A stretch of 64,000 nt of DNA from Couchioplanes caeruleus. GTDB taxonomy: Bacteria > Actinomycetota > Actinomycetes > Mycobacteriales > Micromonosporaceae. Of this stretch, positions 25,209 through 35,767 are shown one piece after another. The notes beneath the pieces were generated by a model that searched no databases, had not been told where the DNA came from, and saw only the letters and a list, made by a program, of their open reading frames with translations. The position numbers were made by a program, and so were the translations under genes. The stretch is taken from assembly GCF_023499255.1 (NCBI RefSeq), contig NZ_CP092183.1, forward strand, positions 8,304,501 to 8,368,500, written 5' to 3'. The first letter of the stretch is position 1. Every line of letters begins with the position of its first letter.

Positions 25209-26548
25209 GAGGTGCTCCCCGCTGCCGCGGCGGCGCGGGCCGCAGCCGGCAGCGCCGCACCGATGGTCTCCAGGGCGTCGTCGTCCAGGGCGGTCGACAC
25301 GAACCACGACTCGAACGCGCTGGGCGGCAGGTAGACCCCGCGCGCGAGCATCGCGTGGAAGAACGCCTTGAACGCCGCGCCGTCCTGCGTCTTCGCCGTG
25401 TCGTAGTCGCGGACGTCCGCGTCGGTGAAGAAGATCGAGAACATGTTGCCCGCGTACGAGAGCCGGTGCGCGACGCCCGCGGTGTTCAGCGCGTCCGAGG
25501 CGAGCGCGCCCACGGTGGCCGACACCTCGTCGAGGCGCTTGTAGGCCGCCTCGTCCGCCAGGCGCAGGCTGGCCAGGCCGGCCGCGCAGGCGAGCGGATT
25601 GCCCGACAGCGTGCCGGCCTGGTAGACCGGGCCGGCCGGCGCGAGGCGCGACATGATCTCGGTGCGGCCGCCGAACGCCGCGGCGGGCAGGCCGCCACCC
25701 ATGACCTTGCCGTACGTGAACAGGTCGGCATCGACCGGCTCGAGCCCGGCCCAGCCGCCCGCGGAGACCCGGAAGCCGGTCATCACCTCGTCGACGATCA
25801 GCAGCGCGCCGTTCGCGTGGGCGATCTCGGCCAGCCGCTGGTTGAAGCCGTCCCGCGGCGCGACCACGCCCATGTTGCCGGCGGCGGCCTCGGTGATGAC
25901 CGCGGCGATGTCGTCCTGCTCGGCGAAGACCGCCTCGACCGCGGCCGCGTCGTTGTACGGCAGCACGATGGTCTCGCTCGCGGCCGCGCCCGTGACGCCG
26001 GGCGAATCGGGCAGCCCCAGCGTGGCGACGCCGGAACCGGCCGCGGCGAGCAGCGCGTCGACGTGGCCGTGGTAGCAGCCGGCGAACTTCACGATCTTGG
26101 AACGGCCGGTGTAGCCGCGGGCCAGCCGGATCGCCGTCATCGTCGCCTCGGTGCCCGAGTTGACCAGGCGTACCTGCTGCACGGGGGTGCGCCGGACGAT
26201 CTCCTCGGCCAGCTCGACCTCGCCCTCGGTGGGCGTGCCGAAGCTGGTGCCGTGGGCGGCGGCCGACTGCACCGCGGCGATGATCGCCGGATGCGCCTGC
26301 CCGTGGATCAGCGGACCCCACGAGCAGACCAGGTCCACGTAGCGGCGCCCGTCGGCGTCGACCATCCACGGACCGGCGCCCCGGGCCATGAACCGCGGCA
26401 CGCCGCCGACGGCCCGGAACGCACGCACGGGTGAATTGACCCCGCCCGGCACGATGGCCTGGGCGCGGTCGAAAAGGGCCTGGGAAGCCGGTGCGTCCTC
26501 CGGGTACGGAGTGCCGGCGCGGTATGAGGTGGTCACGGCGAATCCCAT
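25205..26548 (-). CDS. hemL: Glutamate-1-semialdehyde 2,1-aminomutase
   Basis: HemL converts glutamate-1-semialdehyde to 5-aminolevulinate for haem synthesis. The 447-residue PLP enzyme shows [41 protein letters not shown] and the Schiff-base lysine in [11 protein letters not shown] (K281). It heads an operon with cytochrome c assembly genes, linking haem supply to its use. An in-frame GTG at 26536, preceded by GGGA, is an equally plausible start and would shorten the protein by four residues. Confidence 0.95.
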   Translation of the reverse strand: MGFAVTTSYRAGTPYPEDAPASQALFDRAQAIVPGGVNSPVRAFRAVGGVPRFMARGAGPWMVDADGRRYVDLVCSWGPLIHGQAHPAIIAAVQSAAAHGTSFGTPTEGEVELAEEIVRRTPVQQVRLVNSGTEATMTAIRLARGYTGRSKIVKFAGCYHGHVDALLAAAGSGVATLGLPDSPGVTGAAASETIVLPYNDAAAVEAVFAEQDDIAAVITEAAAGNMGVVAPRDGFNQRLAEIAHANGALLIVDEVMTGFRVSAGGWAGLEPVDADLFTYGKVMGGGLPAAAFGGRTEIMSRLAPAGPVYQAGTLSGNPLACAAGLASLRLADEAAYKRLDEVSATVGALASDALNTAGVAHRLSYAGNMFSIFFTDADVRDYDTAKTQDGAAFKAFFHAMLARGVYLPPSAFESWFVSTALDDDALETIGAALPAAARAAAAAGSTS

Positions 26549-26671
26549 TCTGTCAGCGTCGCGCGGGGATCGTCCGCCCAGCCCCGCACCGGGTTGTTCA
26601 GGTCACCTCGCGGCCGCGGGCCAAACCGTGCTCAACAGGCAACATTCGGCAGCCCGCGATAGGGTGGCCGG

Positions 26672-27004
26672 GTGGAGCGACCGGAGCTGTCCATCGCGAT
26701 TGAGCGCGCCACCGACGAGGTCGTCTTCCACCTCGCCGGTGAGATCGACGTGCTCACGGTGGCGAAGCTGTCCGCGATGGTGAACGAAGTGCTGCAGGAC
26801 CCGGAGCCGCCGGCCCGCATCGTGCTCGACATGGCCGGCGTGACGTTCTGCGACTCGCAGGGCCTCGGCACGCTGGTGGTGCTCAGCCGCAAGGCCCAGC
26901 ACGCCCGCACCGTCCTGGCCCTCGCCAACGTCGGCGACTTCCTGATGCGGGTGCTGGACATCACCGGGCTGCGATCGGCCCTGATGATCTCCTCCACCGC
27001 CTGA
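26672..27004 (+). CDS. STAS-domain anti-sigma factor antagonist
   Basis: A 110-residue STAS protein from a GTG start. IVLDMAGVTFCDSQGLGTLV carries the serine that anti-sigma kinases phosphorylate in this family. Such proteins bind and neutralise an anti-sigma factor when unphosphorylated. No anti-sigma factor or sigma factor is adjacent, so it is an orphan in position. Convergent with a MarR gene. Confidence 0.9.
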   Translation: MERPELSIAIERATDEVVFHLAGEIDVLTVAKLSAMVNEVLQDPEPPARIVLDMAGVTFCDSQGLGTLVVLSRKAQHARTVLALANVGDFLMRVLDITGLRSALMISSTA

Positions 27005-27013
27005 CGGGCACGG

Positions 27014-27469
27014 TCACCGGCGCCGCAAGGCCGCCGCCTCGGCTTCGAGCACCTCGGTCGTGCAGGTGACGAAGTCCAGCAGGATGCTCATCTGCTCGTC
27101 GTCGTACCTTTCCATGACCGCGCCCATCCGGGCGCCGAAGCCGGCGAAGATCCGGCCCAGCTCCTCCTGCGCTGGTCCCTGCTCGACCGGGTGGACGAGC
27201 GTACGGCGACCGTCGCCGGGGTCGGGCCGGCGCTCGACGAGGCCCGCCTTCTCGAGCCGGTTGAGCACCTGGGCGGTGGCCGCCGTGGACATGCCGGTGG
27301 CCGCGGCCAGCCGCGCGGGATTGGTCGGGCCGAGCCGACGGATGATCTCCGCGCACTTGTAGTCGGAGACGTTGAGGCCGACCCGCTCCGCCACCGCCGC
27401 GTGGAATTGCACGACCGCGGTGCTGAAGCGGCCACCCATCTGCCGACCGAGGTCGTCCTGCGCGCTCAC
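27014..27469 (-). CDS. MarR-family transcriptional regulator
   Basis: A 151-residue winged-helix repressor: LNVSDYKCAEIIRRLGPTNPARLAAATGMSTAATAQVLNRLEKAGLVERRPDPGDGRRTLV is the MarR helix-turn-helix and wing, preceded by a dimerisation helix. It is divergent from a flavin monooxygenase, with a perfect AT-rich inverted repeat between them, so it probably represses both genes. Confidence 0.92.
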   Translation of the reverse strand: MSAQDDLGRQMGGRFSTAVVQFHAAVAERVGLNVSDYKCAEIIRRLGPTNPARLAAATGMSTAATAQVLNRLEKAGLVERRPDPGDGRRTLVHPVEQGPAQEELGRIFAGFGARMGAVMERYDDEQMSILLDFVTCTTEVLEAEAAALRRR

Positions 27470-27489
27470 GCCCTTGACTCTCCTAAACT

Positions 27490-27514
27490 ATTTAGCTAAA
27501 AATATTAGCTAAAT
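27490..27514. promoter_or_regulatory. AT-rich inverted repeat, probable MarR operator
   Basis: ATTTAGCTAA at 27490-27499 and its exact reverse complement TTAGCTAAAT at 27505-27514 are separated by five bases. Each arm contains the palindrome TTAGCTAA. The site lies between the divergent MarR and monooxygenase genes and stands out sharply from the surrounding high GC. Confidence 0.75.
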
Positions 27515-27533
27515 CTTACGGGGAGGTTCCATC

Positions 27534-28694
27534 ATGCGGGTTCTCATCGCCGGCGCGGGCCTCGGCGGGCTCTGCCTCGCGCACGGCCTGCACCGGGCCG
27601 GCGTCGATGTCGAGGTCTTCGAACGCGCGGCGAGCCCGGACGCGTTCGCCGCCGGCTACCGCATCCACATCGACCCGGACGGCGACCGTGCCCTGCGGTC
27701 CTGCCTGCCGTCCCGACAGGTCGCCGACTACGAGGCAGCCTGCGGGCGGCCCCCGCGCACGTTCGCGTTCGTCGACGAGCGCCTCCGCGAGCTGCTGACC
27801 GCCGAGATCGCGCCGCCCGGCGCCGACTCCGGGCACCGCTCGATCAACCGGTACCGGCTGCGGCGGATCCTGCTGTCCGGGCTCGACGAACGGGTGCGGT
27901 TCGGCCGGGAGATCGTGGGCTTCGAGGAGCCTCACGAGGTGAACGCCCGCTTCGCCGACGGCTCGGCCGCCACCGGCACGGTCCTCATCGGCGCCGAGGG
28001 CACCCACTCCCCCACCCGCGCGCAGCTGCTGCCGCACGCCGAGCGCGTCGACACCGGCGTCGACGGCATCAGCGGCCGGGTGGTGCCGGACGGCCCGCTG
28101 GCGGATCTGGTGCCGTCCGCGTTCGCCGACGGGCCCGGGCTGGTGCTGGCGCCGGGCGGACGCAACCTTTTCGTCGCCACCCACGAGGACTACCTGGTGT
28201 GGGGCCTCAGCGCCCGGCGCGAGACCCTGCCGGCCGGCGGCATCGGCGGGCTGTCCCCGGACGGGCTGCACTGTCTCGCGCGGGAGCTCACCGCCCGTTG
28301 GCATCCCCGGCTGCGACACCTCGTCGACGCGGCGAAGGAGGTCTCCGGCTTCACCATCAAGACGTCGGTCCCGGTGCCGCCCTGGCCCGCCGGCCGGGTG
28401 ACCGTCCTGGGCGACGCGATCCACAGCATGCCGCCGTCCCGGGGGATCGGGGCGAACACCGCGTTGCGCGACGCCGACCTGCTACGCCGTACCCTCACCG
28501 GCGGCGGCGACCCCGTCGCGGCGATCGCCGCTTACGAGCGGGAGATGCGGGCGTACGGCTTCGCCGCCGTGCGCGCCTCCGTGCAGGCACAGCGGCAGGG
28601 ACTGATCGCGAACCGACCGGCTTTCGCGATGAGCAAGGCGGCCCTGCGCATGCTCAACGCGCTGCCGAGCGTGCGGGACCGGGTGTTCCGCTGA
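27534..28694 (+). CDS. FAD-dependent monooxygenase
   Basis: A 386-residue class A flavoprotein hydroxylase. GAGLGGLCLAHGL binds the ADP part of FAD, INRYRLRRILL lies in the middle motif, and GDAIHSMPPSRGIGANTALRDADLL is the second FAD motif. It probably hydroxylates an aromatic or polyketide-like compound or xenobiotic. GGGGAGG lies 8 bases before the start. The divergent MarR gene and the operator suggest induction by its substrate. Confidence 0.92.
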   Translation: MRVLIAGAGLGGLCLAHGLHRAGVDVEVFERAASPDAFAAGYRIHIDPDGDRALRSCLPSRQVADYEAACGRPPRTFAFVDERLRELLTAEIAPPGADSGHRSINRYRLRRILLSGLDERVRFGREIVGFEEPHEVNARFADGSAATGTVLIGAEGTHSPTRAQLLPHAERVDTGVDGISGRVVPDGPLADLVPSAFADGPGLVLAPGGRNLFVATHEDYLVWGLSARRETLPAGGIGGLSPDGLHCLARELTARWHPRLRHLVDAAKEVSGFTIKTSVPVPPWPAGRVTVLGDAIHSMPPSRGIGANTALRDADLLRRTLTGGGDPVAAIAAYEREMRAYGFAAVRASVQAQRQGLIANRPAFAMSKAALRMLNALPSVRDRVFR

Positions 28695-28696
28695 AC

Positions 28697-29251
28697 TCAG
28701 GTGCCCCAGCGGGCCTTCTCGAGCATTTCCAGCGCCTCGGCGGCCGCTCCCTCACCGCCGGCGCGCAGCGAGCGGGCCGCCTCGTCCACCAGATCGGTGA
28801 GCCGCTGCCACTGCGCGTCCCGCTCCCGGGCCGCCTCCGCCTGGGCTTTGAGCTGCTGCGTCTTGGTCCACAGCTCGACGAAGATGGACACCTTGGCGCG
28901 CAGCACCCACGGGTCGAACGGCTTCGTGAGGTAGTCCACGGCGCCGACCGCGTACCCGCGCAGGGCGAGCTGGGCGTCGCGGTCGGCGGCGGTGAGGAAG
29001 AGGATCGGCACGTGCCGGGTCCGCTCGCGGCGCTTGATGTGGCTCGCCGTCTCGAAGCCGTCCATGTTCGGCATCTGCGCGTCCAGCAGGATCACGGCGA
29101 AGTCGTCGACGAGCAGCTGCTTCAGCGCCGCCTCGCCGCTCTCCACCGCCACCGCCTGCACGGGCAGCCCCTGCAGGATCGCCTCCAGCGCGACCAGGTT
29201 GTCGCGCCGGTCGTCGACCAGCAGAGCCTTGGCGCGCTCAGCCACGCTCAC
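28697..29251 (-). CDS. Response regulator, REC domain with C-terminal coiled coil
   Basis: A 184-residue protein with a REC domain (residues 8-125; D13/D14, phospho-acceptor D57 in LLDAQMPNMDG, K in YLTKPFDP) and a helical, Ala/Glu/Arg-rich tail in place of a DNA-binding domain. Its start overlaps the hybrid histidine kinase stop by 14 bases (a second GTG at 29245 is better placed for GGAG). It is the likely phosphorelay partner of that kinase. Its stop lies 2 bp from the convergent monooxygenase gene. Confidence 0.9.
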   Translation of the reverse strand: MSVAERAKALLVDDRRDNLVALEAILQGLPVQAVAVESGEAALKQLLVDDFAVILLDAQMPNMDGFETASHIKRRERTRHVPILFLTAADRDAQLALRGYAVGAVDYLTKPFDPWVLRAKVSIFVELWTKTQQLKAQAEAARERDAQWQRLTDLVDEAARSLRAGGEGAAAEALEMLEKARWGT

Positions 29252-32200
29252 TCTCCGTCCCCGAAGTCTCGGACGCGTTCACCCAGCGAGCCATCAGCTC
29301 GATGAGCTGGTCCAGGTCGACGGGCTTGGTGATGTAGTCACTGGCCCCCGCGGCCAGCGCCGACTCGCGGTCACCGGGCATCGCCTTCGCCGTCAGGAAC
29401 ACTACCGGTAGGTCGCGGAAGCGCTGATTGCGGCGGATCCCCCGGGTCGTCTCGTACCCGTCCTGGTCCGGCATCATCGCGTCCATCAGCACGATGTCGA
29501 CCTCGGGGTGCTCGGCGAGCAGCCGTACGCCGTCCACGCCGTTGTCGGAGTAGAGCACGTTCAGCCCGTGCATCTCGAGGGCGCTGGTCAGCGCGAAGAC
29601 GTTGCGGACGTCGTCGTCGATGATCAGCACGGTGGCGCCGTCGAGTTGCCGGCTGGCGGGGGTGACCGCGTGCGGCTCCGACTCGGCGGGCTGGGCGAGC
29701 AACGGCATGTCCAGCGACGACATCGACGAGGCCCGGGGCGGCCCGCTCTTCTCCGCCGCGACCTGCGGCAGCGCGGGCATCGGGATGGTGTCGCGGACGA
29801 GCACGTCGGGCACGTACAGGGTGAAGGTGGAGCCGTCGCCCGGCGCGGACGACACCACGATCGTGCCGCCGAGCAGCGCGGCGAACTCCCGGCTGATCGA
29901 CAGGCCCAGGCCGGTGCCACCGTACTTGCGGCTGGTCGTGCCGTCGGCCTGCTGGAACGCCTCGAAGATGAGGTTCAGCTTCTCGTCGGAGATGCCGATG
30001 CCGGTGTCGCTGACCGCGAACGCCACCACCAGCTCCGCCGACGTCAGCGACGGCAGGTCGAAGTCGGTGCCCGGGGCCACGGGGAAGATGCTCAGCGTGA
30101 CCGAGCCGCGGTCGGTGAACTTGACCGCGTTCGACAGCAGGTTGCGCAGGATCTGCTGCAGGCGCTGGGTGTCCGTGACGATCGAGTCCGGCAGGTCGGG
30201 CGACACGTCGACCCGGAAGTCGAGGCCCTTGTCCTCGGCCTGCGGGGTGAACGCCTGCTCGACGTACGACCGGATCTCCTCGAAGTCGACCTGGTCGGGC
30301 TCGACGTCCATGCGCCCCGCCTCGATCTTGCTGAGGTCGAGGATGTCGTCGATCAGCGAGAGCAGGTCCGAGCCGGCGCTGTGGATCGTACGGGCGAACT
30401 CGATCTGCTTCTCGCTGAGGTTCTTCTCCGGGTTCTCCGCGAGCAGGCGCGCCAGCAGCAACAGCGAGTTGAGCGGGGTCCGCAACTCGTGGCTCATGTT
30501 GGCCAGGAACTCCGTCTTGTACGCCGACGCCCGCGACAGCTGCTGCGCCTTCTCCTCCAGGCCGAGGCGCGCCAGCTCGATCTCGCGGTTCTTGACCTCG
30601 ATGTTGCCCTTCTGCTCGCTGAGCAGCTGTGCCTTGTCCTCCAGCTCGGCGTTCGTACGCTGCAGCTCCGCCGACTGGTCCTGCATCTCCCGGGCCAGCC
30701 GCTGCGACTGGGCGAGCAGTTCCTCCGTACGCCGGTTGGCCTGAATGGTGTTGAGCGCGATGCCGATGGTGGCCACCAGCCGCTCGAGGAACGTCAGGTG
30801 CAGCCCGGAGAACGCGGCGACCGACGCGAACTCGATCACGCCGAGCATCTCGCCCTCGAACAGCACCGGCAGCACGACGAGGTCGTTGGGCGGCATCGCC
30901 ATCAGGCCGGACCGCATGGTCAGGACGCCGTCGTGGGTGGCGCGCACCCGGATCGTGCGCCGCGAGACCGCCGCCTGCCCGACCAGCCCCTCACCGGGCC
31001 CGAACGTGACCTCGTTGGTACGGGCGACGTACCCGTAGGAGGCGGCCAGCCGCAGGCGCATGACCGCTTCCTCGTTGTCCATCAGGAAGAAGGCGCCGAG
31101 CTGGGCCTCCACCAGCGGCGTCACCTCGGTCATGATCATGCGGCAGACCTCGCCGAGGTCGCGCTGGCCCTGCAGCAGGCCGCCGATGCGGGCGAGGTTG
31201 GAGTCCAGCCAGCCCTGCTCGGCGTTCGCCTTGGTGGTCTCGCGCAGGGTCACGATCATCTGGTTGATGTTGTCCTTGAGCTCGGCGACCTCGCCCTGCG
31301 CCTCGACGGCGATGCTCTGCGTCAGGTCCCCGCGGGTCACCGCGGTGGACACCTCGGCGATCGCGCGCAGCTGGGTGGTCAGCGTGGAGGCGAGCTGGTT
31401 GACGTTGTCGGTAAGGTCACGCCACGTACCCGACACGCCCTTGACCTGGGCCTGACCGCCGAGCTTGCCCTCGATGCCGACCTCGCGGCCGACCCGGGTG
31501 ACCTCGTTGGCGAACGAGGACAGCTGGTCGACCATCGTGTTGACGGTGTCCTTGAGCTCGAGGATCTCGCCGCGGGCGTCGACCGTGATCTTCTGCGACA
31601 GGTCGCCCTTGGCCACCGCGGTGGTGACCGAGGCGATGTTGCGCACCTGGGCGGTCAGGTTGGACGCCATGTAGTTGACGTTGTCGGTGAGGTCGCGCCA
31701 CGTGCCGGCCACGCCGGGCACCTGCGCCTGACCGCCGAGCTTGCCCTCCGAGCCCACCTCGCGGGCCACCCGCGTCACCTCGTCGGCGAACGACGACAGC
31801 TGGTCCACCATCGTGTTCACGGTCGACTTCAGCTCCAGGATCTCGCCCTGCGCGTCGACCGTGATCTTCTGCGACAGGTCGCCGCGTGCGACCGCGGTCG
31901 AGACCTGCGCGATGTTGCGGACCTGCGCGGTCAGGTTGGAGGCCATCGAGTTGACGTTGTCGGTGAGGTCGCGCCACGTGCCGGCGACGCCGCGTACCTG
32001 GGCCTGGCCGCCGAGCTTGCCCTCGGTGCCCACCTCGCGCGCCACACGCGTGACCTCGTCGGCGAACGACGACAGCTGGTCCACCATCGTGTTGACGGTC
32101 GACTTCAGCTCGAGGATCTCGCCACGGGCGTCGACCGTGATCTTCTGCGACAGGTCACCCTTCGCCACCGCGGTCGTCACCGAGGCGATGTTGCGCACCT

Positions 32201-33641
32201 GGCTCGTCAGGTTGGACGCCATGTAGTTCACGTTGTCGGTCAGGTCCCGCCACGTACCCGAGACGCCCTTGACCTGGGCCTGGCCGCCCAGCTTGCCCTC
32301 CGAACCCACCTCGCGGGCCACCCGCGTCACCTCGTCGGCGAACGACGACAGCTGGTCCACCATCGTGTTCATCGTGTTCTTGAGCTGCGCGATCTCGCCG
32401 CGGGCGTCGACCGTGATCTTCTGCGACAGGTCACCCTTGGCCACCGCGGTGGAGACCTGGGAGATGTTGCGGACCTGGTCGGTGAGGTTCGCGGCGAGCT
32501 GGTTGACGTTCTCGGTCAGGTCGCGCCACGTGCCGGAGACGCCACGGACCTGCGCCTGACCGCCCAGCCGGCCCTCGGTGCCCACCTCGCGGGCCACCCG
32601 CGTCACCTCGTCGGCGAACGACGACAGCTGGTCCACCATCGTGTTCACGGTGTCCTTGAGCTCCAGGATCTCGCCCTGGGCAGCCACCGTGATCTTCTGC
32701 GACAGGTCACCCTTGGCCACCGCGGTCGAGACCTGGGCGATGTTGCGCACCTGGCTCGTCAGGTTCGAGGCCATCGAGTTCACCGAGTCGGTGAGGTCCT
32801 TCCACGTGCCCGCCACGTTGGGCACGTCGGCCTGGCCGCCCAGCTTGCCCTCCGTGCCGACCTCGCGCGCCACCCGCGTGACCTGCTCGGCGAAGAGACG
32901 CAGGGTGTCGGTCACGCCGTTCATCGTGTCCGCCAGCTCGGCCACCTCGCCGCGGGCCCCGACGGTGATCTTCTGCGACAGGTCGCCGCGCGCCATCGCG
33001 GTGGCCACCTGCGAGATCGACCGCACCTGGTGGGTCAGGTTCGAGGCCATCGTGTTGACCGAGTCGGTGAGGTCCTTCCACGTACCGGCGACGCCCCGCA
33101 CGTCGGCCTGACCGCCCAGCGCGCCCTCGGTGCCCACCTCGCGGGCCACCCGGGTGACCTCGCTGGCGAACGACGACAGCTGGTCCACCATCGTGTTGAC
33201 CGTGCGGCCGATGCGCAGGAACTCACCGCGCAGCGGGCGCCCGTCCATCTCCAGCGCCATGTGCTGGGAGAGGTCGCCCTCGGCCACCGCGACGATGACC
33301 CGGGAGATCTCGGTGGTCGGCCGCGCGAGGTCGTCGATCAGGGAGTTGACCGAGCGCACGCTGTCGGACCACGCCCCGTCCAGTCCCTCGTCGTCGAGGC
33401 GCTCGGTGAGCCGGCCCTCACGGCCGACCGTACGGCTGATCCGCCGTACGTCCAGGTTCTGCCGCTCCTGCAGCGTCACCACCTCGTTGAACGCGTCCAC
33501 GAGCTCGCCGAACGAGCCGCTCCGGCGCGCCAGGCGGACCTTCAGGTCACCGTTTCGCACCCGGCGCAGCGCCTCCGCCAGCTCGCCGAGCAGCACGGTC
33601 TCCTCGGCCACGCCGGGGCCGGCCTCTTTCGCCGTCGTCAT
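29238..33641 (-). CDS. Giant hybrid histidine kinase with HAMP ladder, GAF, kinase and REC domains
   Basis: A 1467-residue soluble hybrid kinase. After an N-terminal HAMP-like region it carries seven consecutive 92-residue units, each with [18 protein letters not shown] and GTWRDLT, then GDLSQKITV, giving about 15 stacked HAMP modules. Then come a GAF domain (about 850-990), a coiled coil, HisKA with SHELRTP (H1051), HATPase_c with [10 protein letters not shown], and a REC domain (phospho-acceptor D1387 in [12 protein letters not shown]). The layout recalls fungal group III osmosensing kinases (Nik1/Os-1). No membrane helix is seen, so it should sense an internal cue such as osmotic change. 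GAGGAC precedes the start. Confidence 0.93.
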   Translation of the reverse strand: MTTAKEAGPGVAEETVLLGELAEALRRVRNGDLKVRLARRSGSFGELVDAFNEVVTLQERQNLDVRRISRTVGREGRLTERLDDEGLDGAWSDSVRSVNSLIDDLARPTTEISRVIVAVAEGDLSQHMALEMDGRPLRGEFLRIGRTVNTMVDQLSSFASEVTRVAREVGTEGALGGQADVRGVAGTWKDLTDSVNTMASNLTHQVRSISQVATAMARGDLSQKITVGARGEVAELADTMNGVTDTLRLFAEQVTRVAREVGTEGKLGGQADVPNVAGTWKDLTDSVNSMASNLTSQVRNIAQVSTAVAKGDLSQKITVAAQGEILELKDTVNTMVDQLSSFADEVTRVAREVGTEGRLGGQAQVRGVSGTWRDLTENVNQLAANLTDQVRNISQVSTAVAKGDLSQKITVDARGEIAQLKNTMNTMVDQLSSFADEVTRVAREVGSEGKLGGQAQVKGVSGTWRDLTDNVNYMASNLTSQVRNIASVTTAVAKGDLSQKITVDARGEILELKSTVNTMVDQLSSFADEVTRVAREVGTEGKLGGQAQVRGVAGTWRDLTDNVNSMASNLTAQVRNIAQVSTAVARGDLSQKITVDAQGEILELKSTVNTMVDQLSSFADEVTRVAREVGSEGKLGGQAQVPGVAGTWRDLTDNVNYMASNLTAQVRNIASVTTAVAKGDLSQKITVDARGEILELKDTVNTMVDQLSSFANEVTRVGREVGIEGKLGGQAQVKGVSGTWRDLTDNVNQLASTLTTQLRAIAEVSTAVTRGDLTQSIAVEAQGEVAELKDNINQMIVTLRETTKANAEQGWLDSNLARIGGLLQGQRDLGEVCRMIMTEVTPLVEAQLGAFFLMDNEEAVMRLRLAASYGYVARTNEVTFGPGEGLVGQAAVSRRTIRVRATHDGVLTMRSGLMAMPPNDLVVLPVLFEGEMLGVIEFASVAAFSGLHLTFLERLVATIGIALNTIQANRRTEELLAQSQRLAREMQDQSAELQRTNAELEDKAQLLSEQKGNIEVKNREIELARLGLEEKAQQLSRASAYKTEFLANMSHELRTPLNSLLLLARLLAENPEKNLSEKQIEFARTIHSAGSDLLSLIDDILDLSKIEAGRMDVEPDQVDFEEIRSYVEQAFTPQAEDKGLDFRVDVSPDLPDSIVTDTQRLQQILRNLLSNAVKFTDRGSVTLSIFPVAPGTDFDLPSLTSAELVVAFAVSDTGIGISDEKLNLIFEAFQQADGTTSRKYGGTGLGLSISREFAALLGGTIVVSSAPGDGSTFTLYVPDVLVRDTIPMPALPQVAAEKSGPPRASSMSSLDMPLLAQPAESEPHAVTPASRQLDGATVLIIDDDVRNVFALTSALEMHGLNVLYSDNGVDGVRLLAEHPEVDIVLMDAMMPDQDGYETTRGIRRNQRFRDLPVVFLTAKAMPGDRESALAAGASDYITKPVDLDQLIELMARWVNASETSGTESERG
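31262..33240 (-). repeat. Seven 276-bp direct repeats encoding paired HAMP modules
   Basis: The kinase coding region contains seven long direct repeats at a 276-bp period, with long stretches nearly identical between units (for example around 31.75, 32.03, 32.31 and 32.59 kb). The repetition maintains the frame and makes the locus prone to unequal recombination and to assembly collapse. Confidence 0.85.
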
Positions 33642-33751
33642 GCTGTCCTCACTCGCTGTCCAGGGCAGGGCGTCCCATCATCCCTCGCCCGGCCGGGTCA
33701 TTGCGAGATGTGGCTTTGTGCAACCACCGGTCGGCAGGAGAGGATGCACTC

Positions 33752-35764
33752 GTGTCGGTGGAGACGGGACGCACGACGGGCGCTCTGGTGCGCCGTGTCC
33801 GGCTGCCCAACGACCGGCGTACGCCCGCCGCCGCCCGCGCGCTCGTCCGCTCGGTGCTGGAGGAGACCGGCCTGGACGAGCTGATCAACGAGGCGTTGCT
33901 GCTGACCACCGAGCTGTCCACGAACGCCGTGGTGCACGCCGGCACCGAGCTCGACATGGAGGTCGCCGCCGACCCGGGCGGGCTGACCGTCACGGTCACC
34001 GACTTCGCACCGGGCCCGGTCGAGGAGCTCGCGGTCGGCCCCCGCAACGACAAGACGGAGATCGGCGAGGTAGCGGAGCGTGGTCGCGGGCTGCTGCTGG
34101 TCGACCACTTCGCGAGCCGCTGGGGCACGGTGCACGAGGGCACCGGCAAGGGCGTCTGGTTCCGGCTCGAGAGCCGGCCGGCCACCGCCTCCCCCGCCGT
34201 GCTGCCCGTGCTGGAGGGTGACGCCGCCCCGACCGTCGGCGAGCTGACCGCGCTGCTGCAGAGCGACGCCGAGCGGCCCACCGAGGAGACGCTGGCCGAA
34301 TTCGCCGCCGACCTGATCGCCCGCCTGGCGCGGCTGACCGGAGCCACGGGCGGGGTCCTGCGGCTGGACCGTGGCGACGGCGGCGGGCGCCAGCTGCTCG
34401 CCCGGCACGGCCGGCCCCCGCGCGACAACGCGGCCACGATCCGGGTGCCGCTGTCCGTGCAGCGGCCGTACGCGGGTGAGCTGGAGCTGGACGCCTCCCC
34501 GGAGGGCTACGCGCTCCCCCTGGCCACGCTGGTCGCCGAACGGCTGTCGCTGCACCTGGAGAACGACCGGCTGCGGCGTACCGACCTGCGGCGGCAGACG
34601 TGGCTGACGTTCCTCGCCGAGGCCAGCGAGCTGCTCGCCCAGTCCCTCGACGTGAACCTGACCATGGCGCTGATCCCGCAGCTGGTGGTGCCGCGGCTGG
34701 GCCAGTGGTGCGCGGTGCACACCACCGACTCGTGGGGCCGGCTGCAGCTGGCGGCGGCCACCCACGCCGACGAGTCGGCGGTGTCCCAGCTCTACGGCAC
34801 GCTGTCGGAGACCGGCCCCGATTCGATCCTGGCCCGGCTGGAGGAGGCGTCCCGGCTCGGCCAGCAGGTCATGTTCGGTACGCCGTCCGAGGGCTTCGCG
34901 GTGCCCCTGGTCGCCCGGGGCCAGCGGCTCGGCACCCTGGCCGTGGGCCGCCACGTGCGGCACCGGCACGACGTGGACGAGGTCGCGGTCCTGGAGGACG
35001 TGGCCCGCCGCGCCGCACTGGCGATCGACAACGCCCGCATCCACGACGAGCGGCACAAGGTCGCCCGGACCCTGCAGGCCTCGCTGCTGCCGCCGGCCCT
35101 GCCGCACGTCGACGGCGTGGGCTTCGCCGCGGAGTACGTACCCACCGGCTCCGAGGTGGGCGGCGACTTCTACGACGTGGTCCCGACCGGGGACGGCTGG
35201 GTCGTGGTGGTCGGCGACGTCTCCGGCAAGGGCGTCCAGGCCGCCACCGTGACGGGGCTGGTCCGCGACGTGATCCGCATCCTGGTCGACGACGGCAAGC
35301 CGATGACCGAGATCCTCTGCCGGGTCAACCGCACGCTGGTCCAGCGCGGCGGCGGACGCTACTGCACGCTGGCGATGGCCTCGGTCACCCGCGACGGCAC
35401 CGACCTGCGCGTCTGCCTGCATCTGGCCGGCCACGACCGCGCGGTGCTCGTGCATGCCGACGGCCGAACCGCGTTCGTCGGCGAGGGGGGCACGGCCCTG
35501 GGCCTGCTGGAGAGCATCTCGTCGCCGGATGTCGCCGTCACCCTCGGCCCCGGCGACTCGCTGATCTTCTACACCGACGGCGTGACCGAACGCCGCCGCG
35601 GCCGCGAGCTGTTCGGCACGGACCGGCTGCGGCAGGCGGCGACCCCGCTGGCCGGTTATCCGGCCGACGTGATGGCCGCGCGGCTCCGGTCGACGACGAT
35701 CAACTTCTCCGTCGAGGAGCCGCGCGACGACATCGCGATTCTCGTCCTGCGTAACGACGCCTGA
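33752..35764 (+). CDS. PP2C (SpoIIE-type) phosphatase with N-terminal ATPase and GAF domain
   Basis: A 670-residue three-part regulator: an HATPase_c anti-sigma kinase-like domain (residues 15-130, LLTTELSTNAVVHAGTELDM, RGLLLVDHFASRWG), a GAF-like sensor (about 285-430) and a SpoIIE PP2C phosphatase (about 440-670; GGDFYDVV, GDVSGKG, FYTDGVTERR and the final PRDDIAILVL). It could both phosphorylate and dephosphorylate STAS antagonists. The GTG start follows GGAGAGG. Divergent from the HAMP-ladder kinase by 110 bp, suggesting a joint pathway. Confidence 0.92.
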   Translation: MSVETGRTTGALVRRVRLPNDRRTPAAARALVRSVLEETGLDELINEALLLTTELSTNAVVHAGTELDMEVAADPGGLTVTVTDFAPGPVEELAVGPRNDKTEIGEVAERGRGLLLVDHFASRWGTVHEGTGKGVWFRLESRPATASPAVLPVLEGDAAPTVGELTALLQSDAERPTEETLAEFAADLIARLARLTGATGGVLRLDRGDGGGRQLLARHGRPPRDNAATIRVPLSVQRPYAGELELDASPEGYALPLATLVAERLSLHLENDRLRRTDLRRQTWLTFLAEASELLAQSLDVNLTMALIPQLVVPRLGQWCAVHTTDSWGRLQLAAATHADESAVSQLYGTLSETGPDSILARLEEASRLGQQVMFGTPSEGFAVPLVARGQRLGTLAVGRHVRHRHDVDEVAVLEDVARRAALAIDNARIHDERHKVARTLQASLLPPALPHVDGVGFAAEYVPTGSEVGGDFYDVVPTGDGWVVVVGDVSGKGVQAATVTGLVRDVIRILVDDGKPMTEILCRVNRTLVQRGGGRYCTLAMASVTRDGTDLRVCLHLAGHDRAVLVHADGRTAFVGEGGTALGLLESISSPDVAVTLGPGDSLIFYTDGVTERRRGRELFGTDRLRQAATPLAGYPADVMAARLRSTTINFSVEEPRDDIAILVLRNDA

Positions 35765-35767
35765 CCT

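Noticed and set aside
29508..33884. A 1458-codon open frame on the plus strand opposite the histidine kinase
   Set aside because: It is a GC-driven shadow of the repeat-rich kinase, with low-complexity His/Leu/Arg-rich sequence and no domain. The kinase on the other strand has complete HAMP, GAF, HisKA, HATPase and REC motifs.
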